Positions 51,656 to 63,121 of a DNA stretch of 64,000 nucleotides are shown piece by piece; the first letter of the stretch is position 1, and every line of letters starts with the position of its first letter. The DNA comes from Bradyrhizobium oropedii. Lineage in GTDB: Bacteria > Pseudomonadota > Alphaproteobacteria > Rhizobiales > Xanthobacteraceae. Location: assembly GCF_020889685.1 (NCBI RefSeq), contig NZ_JACMYO010000004.1, positions 38,435-102,434 on the forward strand. Direction: 5' to 3'. The notes beneath the pieces are model-generated. The model did no database searches. It worked only from the letters and a program-made list of their open reading frames with translations, and was not told where the DNA came from. The position numbers and the translations under genes were made by a program.

Positions 51656-53676
51656 CGACCGCACTTGCGTCCGTTGCCAGCCGCCCTGACGTCGCACACA
51701 ACGAGATGGCCAACGCCATCCGCTTCCTCGCCATCGACGCGGTGGAGCAGGCGAAATCCGGCCATCCCGGCATGCCGATGGGCATGGCCGATGTCGCCAC
51801 CGTGCTGTTCACCGACTTCCTGAAATTTGATCCGGCGGATCCGGCCTGGCCCGACCGCGACCGCTTCGTCCTGTCGGCCGGCCACGGCTCGATGCTGCTC
51901 TATGCGCTGCTTTATCTCACCGGTTACGAGAGCATGACGCTCGATCAGCTCAAGGCGTTCAGGCAGTGGGGCTCGCAGACCCCGGGCCATCCCGAATATG
52001 GCCATACCCCGGGAGTCGAGACCACCACCGGGCCGCTCGGGCAGGGCATTGCGACCGCGGTCGGCATGGCGCTGGCCGAGCGCTTGATGAACGCCCGTTT
52101 CGGCGACGACCTCGTCGACCACTACACCTATGTGATCGCCGGCGATGGTTGCCTGATGGAGGGCCTCAGCCATGAGGCGATCTCGCTCGCAGGCCATTTG
52201 CGGCTGAACCGCTTGATCGTGCTGTTCGACGACAATCGCATCTCGATCGACGGCGCGACCTCGTTGTCCTGTTCGGACGACCAGACCGCGCGGTTTGCGG
52301 CCAGCGGCTGGAACGTCTGCCGCATCGACGGCCACGATCCGCAGGCAATCTCCGCGGCGATCAGGCAGGCACGGTCAAGCGATCGTCCGTCGCTGATTGC
52401 CTGCCGCACGGTGATCGGGTTCGGTGCGCCGAACCGGCAGGGCAGCGAGAAGGCGCATGGCGCGCCGCTCGGTGCCGATGAGGTGGCGAAGACCCGCAGC
52501 GCGCTGCGCTGGCCGTATCCGGCGTTCGAGATCCCCGATGTGGTTCTGGCCGAATGGCGCGAGCTCGGCGGCCGTGGCCGCGACGCGCGGCGGGCGTGGA
52601 TCGAGCGTTCGCGTGCCGCCTGCAAGGCAGACAAGGGCGAACGGTCACCGTTCCACGATGCGCTGAACCGGAGACTGCCCTGCGCCTATACCAAGGCGAT
52701 GGCGACGCTCGTTGAGCGCTTTGCAACCGAGCGGCCGAAGCTCGCGACGCGACAGGCCTCGCAGCAGGTCATCGACGTGATCGCGGAGGCGTTGCCGAAT
52801 CTGCAGGGCGGCTCGGCCGACCTCACGCACTCCAACCTGACGCTGGCGAAGTCGCAGGTTTCGGTGCGGCCGGAAACGCTCGACGGCAGCTATATCCACT
52901 ACGGCATCCGCGAGCACGGCATGGCCGCGGCGATGAACGGCATCGCGCTGCATGGCGGGTTCATTCCCTATGGCGGCACCTTCCTCAGCTTCGCCGATTA
53001 CAGCCGGCCGGCGATCCGTCTCGCGGCGCTGATGGGGATCCGCGTCATCCATGTCATGACGCATGACTCGATCGGGCTCGGCGAGGACGGGCCGACGCAT
53101 CAGCCGGTCGAGCATCTGGCCGCGCTGCGCGCGATCCCGAACGTCTTGGTGTTCCGCCCGGCCGATGCGGTCGAGACGGCGGAGGCCTGGGACTGCGCGC
53201 TGAAGGCGGAGACCGCGCCGTCGATCCTCTGCCTGTCGCGGCAGGCGCTGCCGACGGTCCGCACCGATATCAAGGACAACCAGGTTGCGCTCGGCGCCTA
53301 CGTTCTCGTCGAGCCGGCCTTCGCGCGTGACGTCACCCTGATTGCAACGGGTTCGGAGGTGGCGATCGCGCTCGAAGCCGCAAAGCAGCTGGCGGAAGAC
53401 GGGGTACAGGCCGCGGTCGTCTCGGCCCCGTGCTTCGACCTCTTCCGCCAGCAGCCGCGCGATTATCGCACGAAGGTGCTGGGCAGCGCCCCGCGCGTCG
53501 GCGTGGAAGCCGCAGTCGAAGGCGACTGGGCGCGTTGGCTCGGCGACGACGGTGCGTTCGTGGGCATGACCGGCTTCGGCGCCTCGGCGCCGGCCGACGT
53601 GCTCTACCGCGAATTCGGCATCACGCCAGCGGCGGTCGCCGCCAGCGCAAAACAGCTCATTCAACGAGCGAATTGA
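51652..53676 (+). CDS. cbbT: Transketolase
   Basis: A 674-residue ThDP enzyme for two-carbon transfers that regenerate pentose phosphates. The N-terminal motif is [12 protein letters not shown], the ThDP/Mg site is [16 protein letters not shown] with the downstream Asn, and the pyrimidine domain has [23 protein letters not shown] 51652 overlaps the cbbP stop (ATGA). It is a dedicated Calvin-cycle copy by context. Confidence 0.95.
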   Translation: MTTALASVASRPDVAHNEMANAIRFLAIDAVEQAKSGHPGMPMGMADVATVLFTDFLKFDPADPAWPDRDRFVLSAGHGSMLLYALLYLTGYESMTLDQLKAFRQWGSQTPGHPEYGHTPGVETTTGPLGQGIATAVGMALAERLMNARFGDDLVDHYTYVIAGDGCLMEGLSHEAISLAGHLRLNRLIVLFDDNRISIDGATSLSCSDDQTARFAASGWNVCRIDGHDPQAISAAIRQARSSDRPSLIACRTVIGFGAPNRQGSEKAHGAPLGADEVAKTRSALRWPYPAFEIPDVVLAEWRELGGRGRDARRAWIERSRAACKADKGERSPFHDALNRRLPCAYTKAMATLVERFATERPKLATRQASQQVIDVIAEALPNLQGGSADLTHSNLTLAKSQVSVRPETLDGSYIHYGIREHGMAAAMNGIALHGGFIPYGGTFLSFADYSRPAIRLAALMGIRVIHVMTHDSIGLGEDGPTHQPVEHLAALRAIPNVLVFRPADAVETAEAWDCALKAETAPSILCLSRQALPTVRTDIKDNQVALGAYVLVEPAFARDVTLIATGSEVAIALEAAKQLAEDGVQAAVVSAPCFDLFRQQPRDYRTKVLGSAPRVGVEAAVEGDWARWLGDDGAFVGMTGFGASAPADVLYREFGITPAAVAASAKQLIQRAN

Positions 53677-53691
53677 AAGGAGGACGCCACG

Positions 53692-54774
53692 ATGGCGCGG
53701 ATCACACTGAGGCAATTGCTGGACCACGCCGCCGAACGCGGCTACGGCGTGCCGGCCTTCAACATCAACAACATGGAGCAGGGCCTCGCCATCATGGAGG
53801 CGGCGGCCGCCTGCGATGCGCCGGTCATCATCCAGGCTTCGCGCGGCGCGCGGTCCTACGCCAACGACATCATGCTGGCGAAGATGATCGATGCGCTGGA
53901 GGAGATGTATCCGCAGATCCCGCTCTGCCTGCATCTCGATCACGGCAACGAGGAGGCGACCTGCGCCACCGCGATCCGCTACGGCTTCACCTCCGTGATG
54001 ATGGACGGCTCGCTGAAGGCCGACGCCAAGACCGCGGCCGACTATGACGACAACGTCGATATCACCCGCCGGGTGGCCGACATGGCACACTGGGTCGGCG
54101 CGTCGGTCGAAGGCGAGCTCGGCGTGCTGGGCTCACTCGAGCATGGCGGCGGCGAGCAGGAGGACGGTCACGGCGTCGAAGGCACAGTGAGCCACGATCA
54201 GCTGCTCACCGATCCCGACCAGGCTGTCGATTTCGTTCGCGCGACCAAGGTCGATGCGCTCGCGATCGCGATGGGCACCTCGCATGGCGCCTACAAGTTC
54301 ACGCGCAAGCCCGACGGTGAGATCCTGGCGATGCGCGTGGTCGAGGAGATCCATGCGCGCCTGCCGAACACGCATCTGGTGATGCACGGCTCGTCTTCGG
54401 TGCCGCAGCCGCTGCAGGACATGTTCAACCAGTACGGCGGCGAGATGCCGCAGACCTGGGGTGTGCCGGTCGAGGAGATCGTCCGCGGCATCAAGCATGG
54501 CGTGCGCAAGGTCAATATCGACACCGATTGCCGGCTGGCGATGGCCGCAGCCTTCCGCAAGGTCGCGACGCAGTCGAAGAGCGAGTTCGATCCGCGCAAA
54601 TTCCTCAAGCCGGCGATGGATGCGCTGCGCGAACTCTGCCGCGACCGCTTCGAGCAGTTCGGCACGGCCGGTAATGCCGCCAAAATCAAGGTCGTGGCAC
54701 TGCCTGAAATGGCCCGTCGCTATCGCGCCGGCGCGCTCGACCCGCAGATTGGAAAGATGACCCAGGCCGCCTGA
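53692..54774 (+). CDS. cbbA: Fructose-bisphosphate aldolase, class II
   Basis: A 360-residue Zn-dependent aldolase joining triose phosphates (and probably erythrose-4-phosphate with DHAP) in the Calvin cycle. The N-terminus ends [15 protein letters not shown]. Zn and catalytic residues lie in [10 protein letters not shown], and the class II signature runs [19 protein letters not shown] precedes ATG 53692. It is 15 bp after cbbT. Confidence 0.95.
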   Translation: MARITLRQLLDHAAERGYGVPAFNINNMEQGLAIMEAAAACDAPVIIQASRGARSYANDIMLAKMIDALEEMYPQIPLCLHLDHGNEEATCATAIRYGFTSVMMDGSLKADAKTAADYDDNVDITRRVADMAHWVGASVEGELGVLGSLEHGGGEQEDGHGVEGTVSHDQLLTDPDQAVDFVRATKVDALAIAMGTSHGAYKFTRKPDGEILAMRVVEEIHARLPNTHLVMHGSSSVPQPLQDMFNQYGGEMPQTWGVPVEEIVRGIKHGVRKVNIDTDCRLAMAAAFRKVATQSKSEFDPRKFLKPAMDALRELCRDRFEQFGTAGNAAKIKVVALPEMARRYRAGALDPQIGKMTQAA

Positions 54775-56268
<1,494 letters not shown>

Positions 56269-56280
56269 CAGGAGTTTCTC

Positions 56281-56706
56281 ATGCGCGTGACCCAAGGCTG
56301 CTTCTCTTTCCTGCCCGATCTCACCGATGAGCAGATCGCTGCGCAGGTGCAATACTGTCTCGACAAGGGTTGGGCGGTGAACATCGAGTTCACCGACGAT
56401 CCGCATCCCCGCAACACCTATTGGGACATGTGGGGCCTGCCGATGTTCGACCTGCGCGATGCGGCCGGGATCATGAAGGAGCTCGCCGATTGCCGGCGGG
56501 TCTATGGCGACCGCTACATCCGGATCTCCGGCTTTGATTCCGGTCACGGCTGGGAGTCGGTTCGCATCTCCTTCATCGTCAACCGGCCGCGCGAGGAGCC
56601 GGGCTTCCGGCTCGACCGCTCGGAGGCTGCCGGACGCAACCTTCGTTACGCGACGCATTCCTATGCGGCGGATCGCCCCGAGGGCGAGCGTTACGCAGAT
56701 CAGTGA
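56281..56706 (+). CDS. cbbS: RuBisCO small subunit, red type
   Basis: A 141-residue small subunit beginning MRVTQGCFSFLPDLTDEQIA. It has the C-terminal extension typical of red-type small subunits, which forms the beta-hairpins filling the central solvent channel in place of the green-type loop. The conserved segment NTYWDMWGLPMFD is present. AGGAG lies 6 nt before ATG 56281. Confidence 0.96.
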   Translation: MRVTQGCFSFLPDLTDEQIAAQVQYCLDKGWAVNIEFTDDPHPRNTYWDMWGLPMFDLRDAAGIMKELADCRRVYGDRYIRISGFDSGHGWESVRISFIVNRPREEPGFRLDRSEAAGRNLRYATHSYAADRPEGERYADQ

Positions 56707-56766
56707 CCGCGTCCGGTTGACAAGCCAGGCGGGTTGCTCCCTCGACCGTCTGGTCCGGATGCACTT

Positions 56767-56801
56767 CTCCGTCGTCGCCGCAGCGGCGACGGAGCTTTTC
56801 T
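56767..56801 (+). terminator. Attenuating hairpin between cbbS and cbbX
   Basis: Inner perfect stem GTCGCCGC-A-GCGGCGAC (56774-56790), outer CTCC/GGAG pairs with a 3-nt bulge, followed by CTTTTCT. It lies 60 bp after cbbS and 16 bp before cbbX. It probably lowers read-through so that the activase is made in smaller amount than RuBisCO. Confidence 0.65.
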
Positions 56802-56816
56802 GAAAGCGAGAGGATA

Positions 56817-57737
56817 ATGACGCAAGCGCAAGAACAGATCAGCGAGACCCCGCTCCAGACCATCGACCTCCGGCATGAATTCGCCGACCTCGGCATCGGT
56901 GACGTGCTCGACCAGCTCGATTCCGAACTGATCGGCCTCAAGCCGGTGAAGACCCGTATCCGTGAGATCGCATCGCTCCTGCTGGTCGAACGCATCAGGC
57001 AAAAGATGGCGCTGGCGACGACATTCCCGACCTTGCATATGTCGTTCACCGGCAATCCCGGCACTGGCAAGACCACGGTTGCCCTCAGGATGGCAGGCAT
57101 CCTGCACAAGCTCGGTTTCGTGCGCCGCGGCCACGTCATCAGCGTCACGCGCGATGATCTCGTCGGGCAATATATCGGCCACACCGCGCCGAAGACGAAA
57201 GAAATCTTGAAGAAGGCGATGGGCGGCGTGCTGTTCATCGACGAGGCCTATTATCTCTATCGTCCCGAGAACGAGCGCGACTACGGGCAGGAGGCGATCG
57301 AGATCCTGCTGCAGATCATGGAAGCGCAGCGCGAGGATCTGGTGGTGATCCTGGCGGGCTATGGCGACCGCATGGAGAAATTCTTCCAGAGCAATCCGGG
57401 TTTCCGGTCGCGCATCGCGCACCACATCGACTTCCCGGACTATTCGGACGGCGAGCTGCTTTGGATCGCCGAGCTGATGTTGCAGCAGCAGAATTATCGT
57501 TTCTCTCCGGAGGCGCGCGAGGCCTTCACCCGGTACATCGGCATCCGCAAGGAACAGCCGCTTTTCTCCAATGCACGCTCGATCCGCAACGCGCTGGACC
57601 GCATCCGGCTGCGCCAGGCCAACCGGATCGTGGCGAAGCTCGACCGCACGCTGACCGCCGACGACGTGATGTCGATCGAGGCCGGCGACGTGCTGGCCAG
57701 CCGCGTGTTCGCGAAAGGGGCGGGCGAGGGACGATGA
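56817..57737 (+). CDS. cbbX: Red-type RuBisCO activase CbbX
   Basis: A 306-residue AAA+ ATPase that remodels inhibited red-type RuBisCO by pulling on the large-subunit C-terminus. Walker A is GNPGTGKTT (79-87), Walker [12 protein letters not shown], and the pore-loop segment is near [25 protein letters not shown] precedes ATG 56817. The 3' end overlaps cbbY (ATGA). Confidence 0.96.
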   Translation: MTQAQEQISETPLQTIDLRHEFADLGIGDVLDQLDSELIGLKPVKTRIREIASLLLVERIRQKMALATTFPTLHMSFTGNPGTGKTTVALRMAGILHKLGFVRRGHVISVTRDDLVGQYIGHTAPKTKEILKKAMGGVLFIDEAYYLYRPENERDYGQEAIEILLQIMEAQREDLVVILAGYGDRMEKFFQSNPGFRSRIAHHIDFPDYSDGELLWIAELMLQQQNYRFSPEAREAFTRYIGIRKEQPLFSNARSIRNALDRIRLRQANRIVAKLDRTLTADDVMSIEAGDVLASRVFAKGAGEGR

Positions 57738-58450
57738 ACCAGGCGCTCGCGATGATCCGGTCCGCCGGGATACGCGGCATCATCGCAAGCGCGCGCGCCT
57801 TGATCTTCGATGTCGACGGCACGCTGGCCGAGACCGAGGAAGTGCATCGCCGCGCCTTCAATGAGGCGTTTGCCGAAGCAGGGCTCGATTGGTTCTGGGA
57901 TCAGGTCACCTACGCGCGGCTGCTTCGAACTGCCGGGGGCAAGGAGCGCATCCGCGCCTTCGACCAGCGCAACGCGGTTCCCTCGCTGACATTCGCCGAG
58001 ATCGCCGACTTGCACCGGATCAAGACCGGGCGTTACGCAGCGCTGATCGCGGGAGGCGGTTGCCCGTTGCGGCCGGGCGTCCGGGCCTGGCTTGCCGGCG
58101 CGCGCCGCCGTGGCCAGCGCCTGGCGATTGCCACGACGACCTCGCATGGCAATATCGAGGCGCTGCTCTCGGTTGCGCTTGGGGTGGACTGGGTCGATCT
58201 GTTCGAGGCGATCGTCGCCGGCGACGACGTGCCACGCAAGAAGCCGGCGCCGGATGTCTATGTCGAGGTGCTGGCGCGGCTCGGGCTCGGGCCGGTGGAT
58301 TGCATCGCGGTCGAGGATTCCGGCAACGGCCTCGTCGCCGCGGCACAGGCCGGCATTCCCGTGGTCATCACCCGCAGCACCTATTTCAGCGATGACGATT
58401 TTGCCGAGGCGCTGCTTGTCGTCGATGATCTCTCTGACCTCGACGCCTGA
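57734..58450 (+). CDS. cbbY: HAD-family sugar phosphatase CbbY
   Basis: A 238-residue HAD hydrolase. The nucleophile Asp is in [13 protein letters not shown], motif II is ATTTSH, and motifs III/IV are RKKPAPDVY and VEDSGNG. CbbY of red-type operons removes xylulose-1,5-bisphosphate, an inhibitory RuBisCO by-product, so that CbbX-reactivated enzyme stays active. Phosphoglycolate phosphatase is the alternative; position directly after cbbX favours CbbY. ATG 57734 overlaps the cbbX stop. Confidence 0.88.
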   Translation: MNQALAMIRSAGIRGIIASARALIFDVDGTLAETEEVHRRAFNEAFAEAGLDWFWDQVTYARLLRTAGGKERIRAFDQRNAVPSLTFAEIADLHRIKTGRYAALIAGGGCPLRPGVRAWLAGARRRGQRLAIATTTSHGNIEALLSVALGVDWVDLFEAIVAGDDVPRKKPAPDVYVEVLARLGLGPVDCIAVEDSGNGLVAAAQAGIPVVITRSTYFSDDDFAEALLVVDDLSDLDA

Positions 58451-59064
58451 AGGCCGCTGCCGCCGCCAAGCGACAGTCCAGATCAATTTATTCGCATAGT
58501 GAAATAAATGGCCCTTGCGTCCCTAGCAGGGTAAGGGCACAATCCCACCGAAGGTTGCCAGAAGCAGCAGCGCCACCTAGTTGAAGGTGGGCCTGCCAGC
58601 CAATTCCGGGAGTTTGCACCCCATGATCCTCCGCTTTCCGATGGATTTATTCGGATGGTGAAATAAATGGTCGTCGGTGCTTGTATCCATGGGGGCGCCA
58701 TCCACCAAAAGTTGCCGGAGGCACGTGCCGTACCACCAGACGCGCTCTGGCGGACGCTGGCGCTCGCCAACGATTCCGGGAGACAGGCGCCTCATGGTCC
58801 TCCACCTCATCCGTCCCACGACGTGACTCGCAGGCGAACCCGGCATGGCAGGATCGACTTGGCTGATCGACGTGGCTGATCGTGCGGAGCGAGCATTGGC
58901 GCTGTTGACGGGTTCAATCGACATCCCGCAATTTCGGTTGGTGGCGGTCCCGGCGCAAATCCGACATCGCCATAGATCGGCGGCCAGCCTACGAATGATA
59001 GCGGTCGATTGACGCTGTCCACGACAACGGTAATCCAACTCAAAAAAAATCGAGGGAGCGAAGC
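58451..59064. repeat. Tandem imperfect repeat with two operator-like dyads
   Basis: About 614 bp without a credible gene. Two diverged copies of a roughly 160-bp unit run from about 58480 and 58640, recognisable by the shared AAATAAATGG, CCACC(G/A)AA(G/A)GTTGCC and ATTCCGGGAG blocks. Each starts with a dyad of arms ATTTATT and AATAAAT (58486-58509 and 58645-58668) around CG(C/G)AT(A/G)GTGA. The pattern TTCGnATnGTGAA resembles IclR-type sites. The region precedes the sugar-importer operon. Confidence 0.65.
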
Positions 59065-60132
59065 ATGTTCAGATTGAAGACCGCCTTGTTTGCGCTGGCG
59101 TTAACAGGTCTCTCCGCGGCCGCATCGGATGCGCTGGCCCAGAGCAAGCCGACCATCGGCATCGCGATGCCGACCAAATCCTCGGCGCGCTGGATCGACG
59201 ACGGCAACAACATGGTCAAGGTGCTGAAGGAGCGCGGCTACGGCACCGATCTGCAATATGCCGAAGACGACATTCCGAACCAGCTCTCCCAGGTCGAGAA
59301 CATGGTGACCAAGGGTGCCAAGGTGCTGGTCATCGCGGCCATCGACGGCACCACGCTGTCCGATGCCCTGAAGCAGGCCAAGGCCCAGGGCATCACGGTG
59401 ATCGCCTATGATCGCTTGATCCGCGACACCCCCAACGTCGACTATTACGCGACGTTCGACAATTTCCAGGTCGGCGTGCTGCAGGCGAGCTCGATCGTGA
59501 ATGCACTGGGGCTGAAGGACGGCAAGGGTCCCTTCAACATCGAGCTGTTCGGCGGCTCGCCCGACGACAACAACGCCTATTTCTTCTACGACGGCGCGAT
59601 GTCGGTGTTGAAGCCATATATCGACAGCGGCAAGCTCGTGGTTGCCAGCGGCCAGACCGGCATGAACAAGGTCGCAACCCTGCGCTGGGACGGCGCGACC
59701 GCGCAGGCGCGGATGGACAATCTGCTGAGCGCCTTCTACGGCAAGAAGCGCGTCGATGCGGTGCTGTCGCCGTATGACGGCCTCTCGATCGGCATCATCT
59801 CCTCGCTGAAGAGCGTCGGCTATGGCAGCAAGGACCAGCCGATGCCGTTCATCAGCGGGCAGGATGCGGAAGTGCCTTCGGTCAAGGCGATGCTGCGCGG
59901 CGAGCAATATTCGACCATCTTCAAGGACACCCGCGATCTCGCCAAGGTCACGGCCGACATGGTCGATGCCGTGCTGAGCAAGAAGGAGGTCAGCGTCAAC
60001 GACACCAAGACCTACAACAACGGGGTCAAGGTGGTTCCGTCCTATCTGCTCAAGCCGGTCGTGGTGGACAAGACCAATTGGGAGAAAGTCCTGATTGACA
60101 GCGGCTACTATAAGCGCTCGCAATTCGACTAG
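59065..60132 (+). CDS. chvE: ChvE-like multiple-monosaccharide ABC transporter substrate-binding protein
   Basis: A 355-residue periplasmic sugar receptor. The signal peptide is [20 protein letters not shown] with cleavage near ALAQS. The mature start [20 protein letters not shown] and [20 protein letters not shown] are characteristic of ChvE/XylF receptors for aldoses such as xylose, arabinose, glucose and galactose. GAGGGAG precedes ATG 59065. It is followed by a strong hairpin and then by the ATPase and permease genes, so it should be expressed in excess. In Agrobacterium ChvE also signals to VirA; no vir genes are seen here. Confidence 0.9.
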   Translation: MFRLKTALFALALTGLSAAASDALAQSKPTIGIAMPTKSSARWIDDGNNMVKVLKERGYGTDLQYAEDDIPNQLSQVENMVTKGAKVLVIAAIDGTTLSDALKQAKAQGITVIAYDRLIRDTPNVDYYATFDNFQVGVLQASSIVNALGLKDGKGPFNIELFGGSPDDNNAYFFYDGAMSVLKPYIDSGKLVVASGQTGMNKVATLRWDGATAQARMDNLLSAFYGKKRVDAVLSPYDGLSIGIISSLKSVGYGSKDQPMPFISGQDAEVPSVKAMLRGEQYSTIFKDTRDLAKVTADMVDAVLSKKEVSVNDTKTYNNGVKVVPSYLLKPVVVDKTNWEKVLIDSGYYKRSQFD

Positions 60133-60230
60133 AGCGTTTTCGAGCGAAGTGGGTACCGGTTCGCGCGAGGAAAACGCGTCAGAACATGAATCTGGAGCCC
60201 CGTTCCGATTTGATCGGAACGGGGCTCTAG
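60131..60230. repeat. Dispersed intergenic element with strong hairpin, between receptor and ATPase genes
   Basis: Begins AGAGCGTTTTCGAGCGAAGT, continues through ACCGGTTCGCG and ends in a perfect 15-bp stem GAGCCCCGTTCCGAT / ATCGGAACGGGGCTC (60195-60209 and 60213-60227) with a 3-nt loop. The element type is widespread in Bradyrhizobium intergenic DNA. Here it should stabilise the receptor mRNA or limit read-through. A related partial copy is at 38036-38092. Confidence 0.75.
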
Positions 60231-60296
60231 GCCGGATCGCCGGGGGAGCGGCGGCGCACCGTGCCGGGGCCGATCGACGCTGCAGGACATGATCCG

Positions 60297-61877
60297 ATGA
60301 CGGCAATGCTTGAGATGCGCGGCGTCCGCAAGAGCTTTGCCGGCGTGCAGGCGCTGCGCGACGTCAGCTTCACTGTCGAGGCAGGGCAGATCCATGCCTT
60401 GGTCGGGGAGAACGGTGCCGGCAAGTCGACCTTGATGAAGGTGCTGAGCGGGGTCTACCCCGCCGGCAGCTATGACGGGTCGATCGTATTCGACGGCGAG
60501 GAACGGCGGTTCCGCGACATCAATGACAGCGAGGCGCTCGGGATCATCATCATCCATCAGGAACTGGCGCTGATCCCGCTGATGTCGATTGCCGAGAACA
60601 TCTTTCTGTCGCATCCGCCGTCGCGCTTCGGCGTCATCGACCGCCACGCGGTGCATCGGCGGACTGCCGAGCTGCTGGCGCAGGTCGGCTTGCGGGAGTC
60701 TCCGGATACGCTGATCACCGACCTCGGCGTCGGCAAGCAGCAGCTGGTTGAGATCGCCAAGGCGCTGTCCAAGCGGGTGCGCCTTTTGATCCTCGACGAG
60801 CCGACCGCAAGTCTGAACGAGGCGGACAGCGCTGCCTTGCTCGAACGGCTCCTGGCCTTCCGCGAGCAGGGCATCGCCTCGATCCTGATCTCGCACAAGC
60901 TGAACGAGGTCGCGCGGGTTGCCGACCGCATCACGGTGCTGCGCGACGGCCGCACCGTCGACAGCATCGACTGCCGCACCGAGCGGATCGAGGAAGACCG
61001 CATCATCCGAAGCATGGTCGACCGCGATCTCGCGCATCGCTTTCCGAAGCGAAGCGCCGAGATCGGCGAACCCGTGATGAGTGTGGAGAACTGGTCGGTG
61101 TATCATCCGCTGCATCCAGAGCGGCAGGTGATCAAGAACGTCGACTTCAAGCTGCGCCGCGGCGAGGTGGTCGGCATCGCCGGCCTGATGGGCGCCGGTC
61201 GCACTGAGTTCGCCATGAGCCTGTTCGGCCGCGCCTGGGGCACCAACGTCTCCGGCAAGGTCCGCCTCGAGGGACACGAGGCCGATCTCTCCAGCGTGCC
61301 GGCGGCGATCGCTGCCGGACTTGCCTATGTCACCGAAGACCGCAAACAGCTCGGGCTGATCCTTGCCGCCGACGTCCGCAAGAACGTGACGGTGGCGAGC
61401 CTCCGCAAGGTGTCGGAGCGCGGCGTGATCGACGATGTCGTCGAGCTGAGGGCCGCGAGCGACTATCGCACCCGGATGCGGATCCGCTGCTCCGACGTCT
61501 ACCAGGCAACCGGTGACCTCTCGGGCGGCAACCAGCAGAAGGTCGTGCTGTCGAAATGGCTGATGACCGATCCGAAGGTGCTGCTTCTGGACGAGCCGAC
61601 GCGCGGGATCGACGTCGGGGCAAAGTACGAGATCTATTCCATCATCAACGAGCTCGCCGAGGCGGGCAGGGGCGTCGTCGTGATCTCGTCGGAGATGCCC
61701 GAGCTGCTCGGCATCTGCGACCGGATCTGCGTGATGAATGACGGCGCCTTCGTCGGCGAGTTCGACAAGGACGATGCGACCCAGGAGAAGATCATGCGCG
61801 CCATCATGCGCAATGTCAGAATGTCCGGAAGCCGCGCCGATGACGGCGTGGCACGTGCCGGAGGAGAGGCGCGATGA
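60297..61877 (+). CDS. gguA: Sugar ABC transporter ATP-binding protein, GguA/XylG class
   Basis: A 526-residue tandem ATPase. The first domain has Walker A GENGAGKST and Walker B LLILDEPTAS; the second has GLMGAGRTE, the signature LSGGNQQK and LLLDEPTRG. ATG 60297 is chosen at MTAMLEMRGVRKSF, where the ABC domain begins; a GTG at 60261 would add twelve unrelated residues. It overlaps the permease start (ATGA). With the ChvE-like receptor it forms a multiple-sugar importer. Confidence 0.92.
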   Translation: MTAMLEMRGVRKSFAGVQALRDVSFTVEAGQIHALVGENGAGKSTLMKVLSGVYPAGSYDGSIVFDGEERRFRDINDSEALGIIIIHQELALIPLMSIAENIFLSHPPSRFGVIDRHAVHRRTAELLAQVGLRESPDTLITDLGVGKQQLVEIAKALSKRVRLLILDEPTASLNEADSAALLERLLAFREQGIASILISHKLNEVARVADRITVLRDGRTVDSIDCRTERIEEDRIIRSMVDRDLAHRFPKRSAEIGEPVMSVENWSVYHPLHPERQVIKNVDFKLRRGEVVGIAGLMGAGRTEFAMSLFGRAWGTNVSGKVRLEGHEADLSSVPAAIAAGLAYVTEDRKQLGLILAADVRKNVTVASLRKVSERGVIDDVVELRAASDYRTRMRIRCSDVYQATGDLSGGNQQKVVLSKWLMTDPKVLLLDEPTRGIDVGAKYEIYSIINELAEAGRGVVVISSEMPELLGICDRICVMNDGAFVGEFDKDDATQEKIMRAIMRNVRMSGSRADDGVARAGGEAR

Positions 61878-63064
61878 CCGACAAGACGGTGTCACTTCCC
61901 GAATCTCCCAGGCATTCCGGCTTCATCAAGAACAATCTGCGCAACTACGGCATGCTGCTGTCGCTGCTCGCGATCATGCTGTTCTTCGAGATCGTCACCG
62001 ACGGCACGCTGTTGCAGCCGCTCAACCTCACCAATCTCGTGCTGCAGAACAGCTACATCGTCATCATGGCGCTCGGCATGCTGCTGGTGATCGTCACCGG
62101 GCATATCGATCTTTCGGTCGGCTCGGTCGCGGGCTTCGTCGGCGCGGTCGCGGCGGTGCTGATGGTGCGCTACCATGTCGGCTATCCCATCGCATTCATC
62201 GCCTGCCTCCTGCTCGGCGGCGCGATCGGCGCAGCCCAGGGTTACTGGGTCGCCTATTTCAAGATCCCGTCCTTCATCGTGACGCTGGCGGGTATGCTGG
62301 TGTTCAAGGGGCTTGCGCTCGCGGTGCTGCAAGGGCAGTCGCTCGGGCCGTTCCCGTCGACCTTCCAGAAGCTGTCGTCGGGCTTCATTCCCGAACTGTT
62401 CCCCAGTGCAGGCACGCTTTACCCGACGTCGCTCCTGATCGGCGTCGTGCTGGCGTTCGTGCTGGTGCTGGCGAGCGCCAAGAGCCGGGCGCGCGAGCAG
62501 GCGCACGGCATCGAGGTCGAGCCTTATGCATTCTTCATCGTCAAGAGCGTCGCGCTGGCGGGGGCCGTGCTCTACTTCACATACCTGATCGCCTCGCATC
62601 GGGGTCTGCCGAACGTGCTCGTGATCATGACGGCCTTGATCGCGCTCTATGGCTTCGTCACGCGGAGGACCGTGGTCGGCCGGCATATCTATGCGGTCGG
62701 CGGCAACGCCAAGGCGGCGAAACTGTCGGGGGTCAAGACCGAGCGGCTGACCTTTCTCACTTTCGTCAACATGGGCGTGCTCGCCGCGCTCGCCGGGCTG
62801 GTGTTCGCAGCCCGGCTCAACACCGCGACGCCGAAGGCCGGCCTCGGCTTCGAACTCGACGTGATCGCCGCCTGCTTCATCGGCGGCGCGTCGGCCTATG
62901 GCGGCGTCGGCCGGGTCGGTGGCGCTGTAGTCGGTGCCATGATCATGGGTGTGATGAACAACGGCATGTCGATCCTCGGTATCGGCATCGATTATCAGCA
63001 GGTGATCAAGGGTCTCGTCCTGCTTGGCGCCGTCTGTATCGATGTCTACAACCAACGCCGGTGA
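61874..63064 (+). CDS. gguB: Sugar ABC transporter permease, GguB/XylH class
   Basis: A 396-residue inner-membrane permease with about ten or more hydrophobic segments. The signature region is GHIDLSVGSVAGFVGAVAAV. A cytoplasmic insertion (about 200-220, SAKSRAREQAHGIEVEPYAF) is typical of the longer XylH/GguB subgroup. ATG 61874 overlaps the ATPase stop. Confidence 0.92.
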   Translation: MTDKTVSLPESPRHSGFIKNNLRNYGMLLSLLAIMLFFEIVTDGTLLQPLNLTNLVLQNSYIVIMALGMLLVIVTGHIDLSVGSVAGFVGAVAAVLMVRYHVGYPIAFIACLLLGGAIGAAQGYWVAYFKIPSFIVTLAGMLVFKGLALAVLQGQSLGPFPSTFQKLSSGFIPELFPSAGTLYPTSLLIGVVLAFVLVLASAKSRAREQAHGIEVEPYAFFIVKSVALAGAVLYFTYLIASHRGLPNVLVIMTALIALYGFVTRRTVVGRHIYAVGGNAKAAKLSGVKTERLTFLTFVNMGVLAALAGLVFAARLNTATPKAGLGFELDVIAACFIGGASAYGGVGRVGGAVVGAMIMGVMNNGMSILGIGIDYQQVIKGLVLLGAVCIDVYNQRR

Positions 63065-63121
63065 CTGCCGCGCAGTCATGATTCCACGACAGGATACTGA
63101 CGCAACGCAGGAGAATGCCGC

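Noticed and set aside
58577..59038. Minus-strand frame (153 codons) in the repeat region before the sugar importer
   Set aside because: It spans part of the tandem repeat, lacks a ribosome site and its sequence is explained by the repeat structure.
59065..63064. Virulence (vir) sugar-sensing role for the ChvE-like receptor
   Set aside because: No virA/virG or T-DNA genes are in the window; the receptor is better explained as part of a sugar importer.
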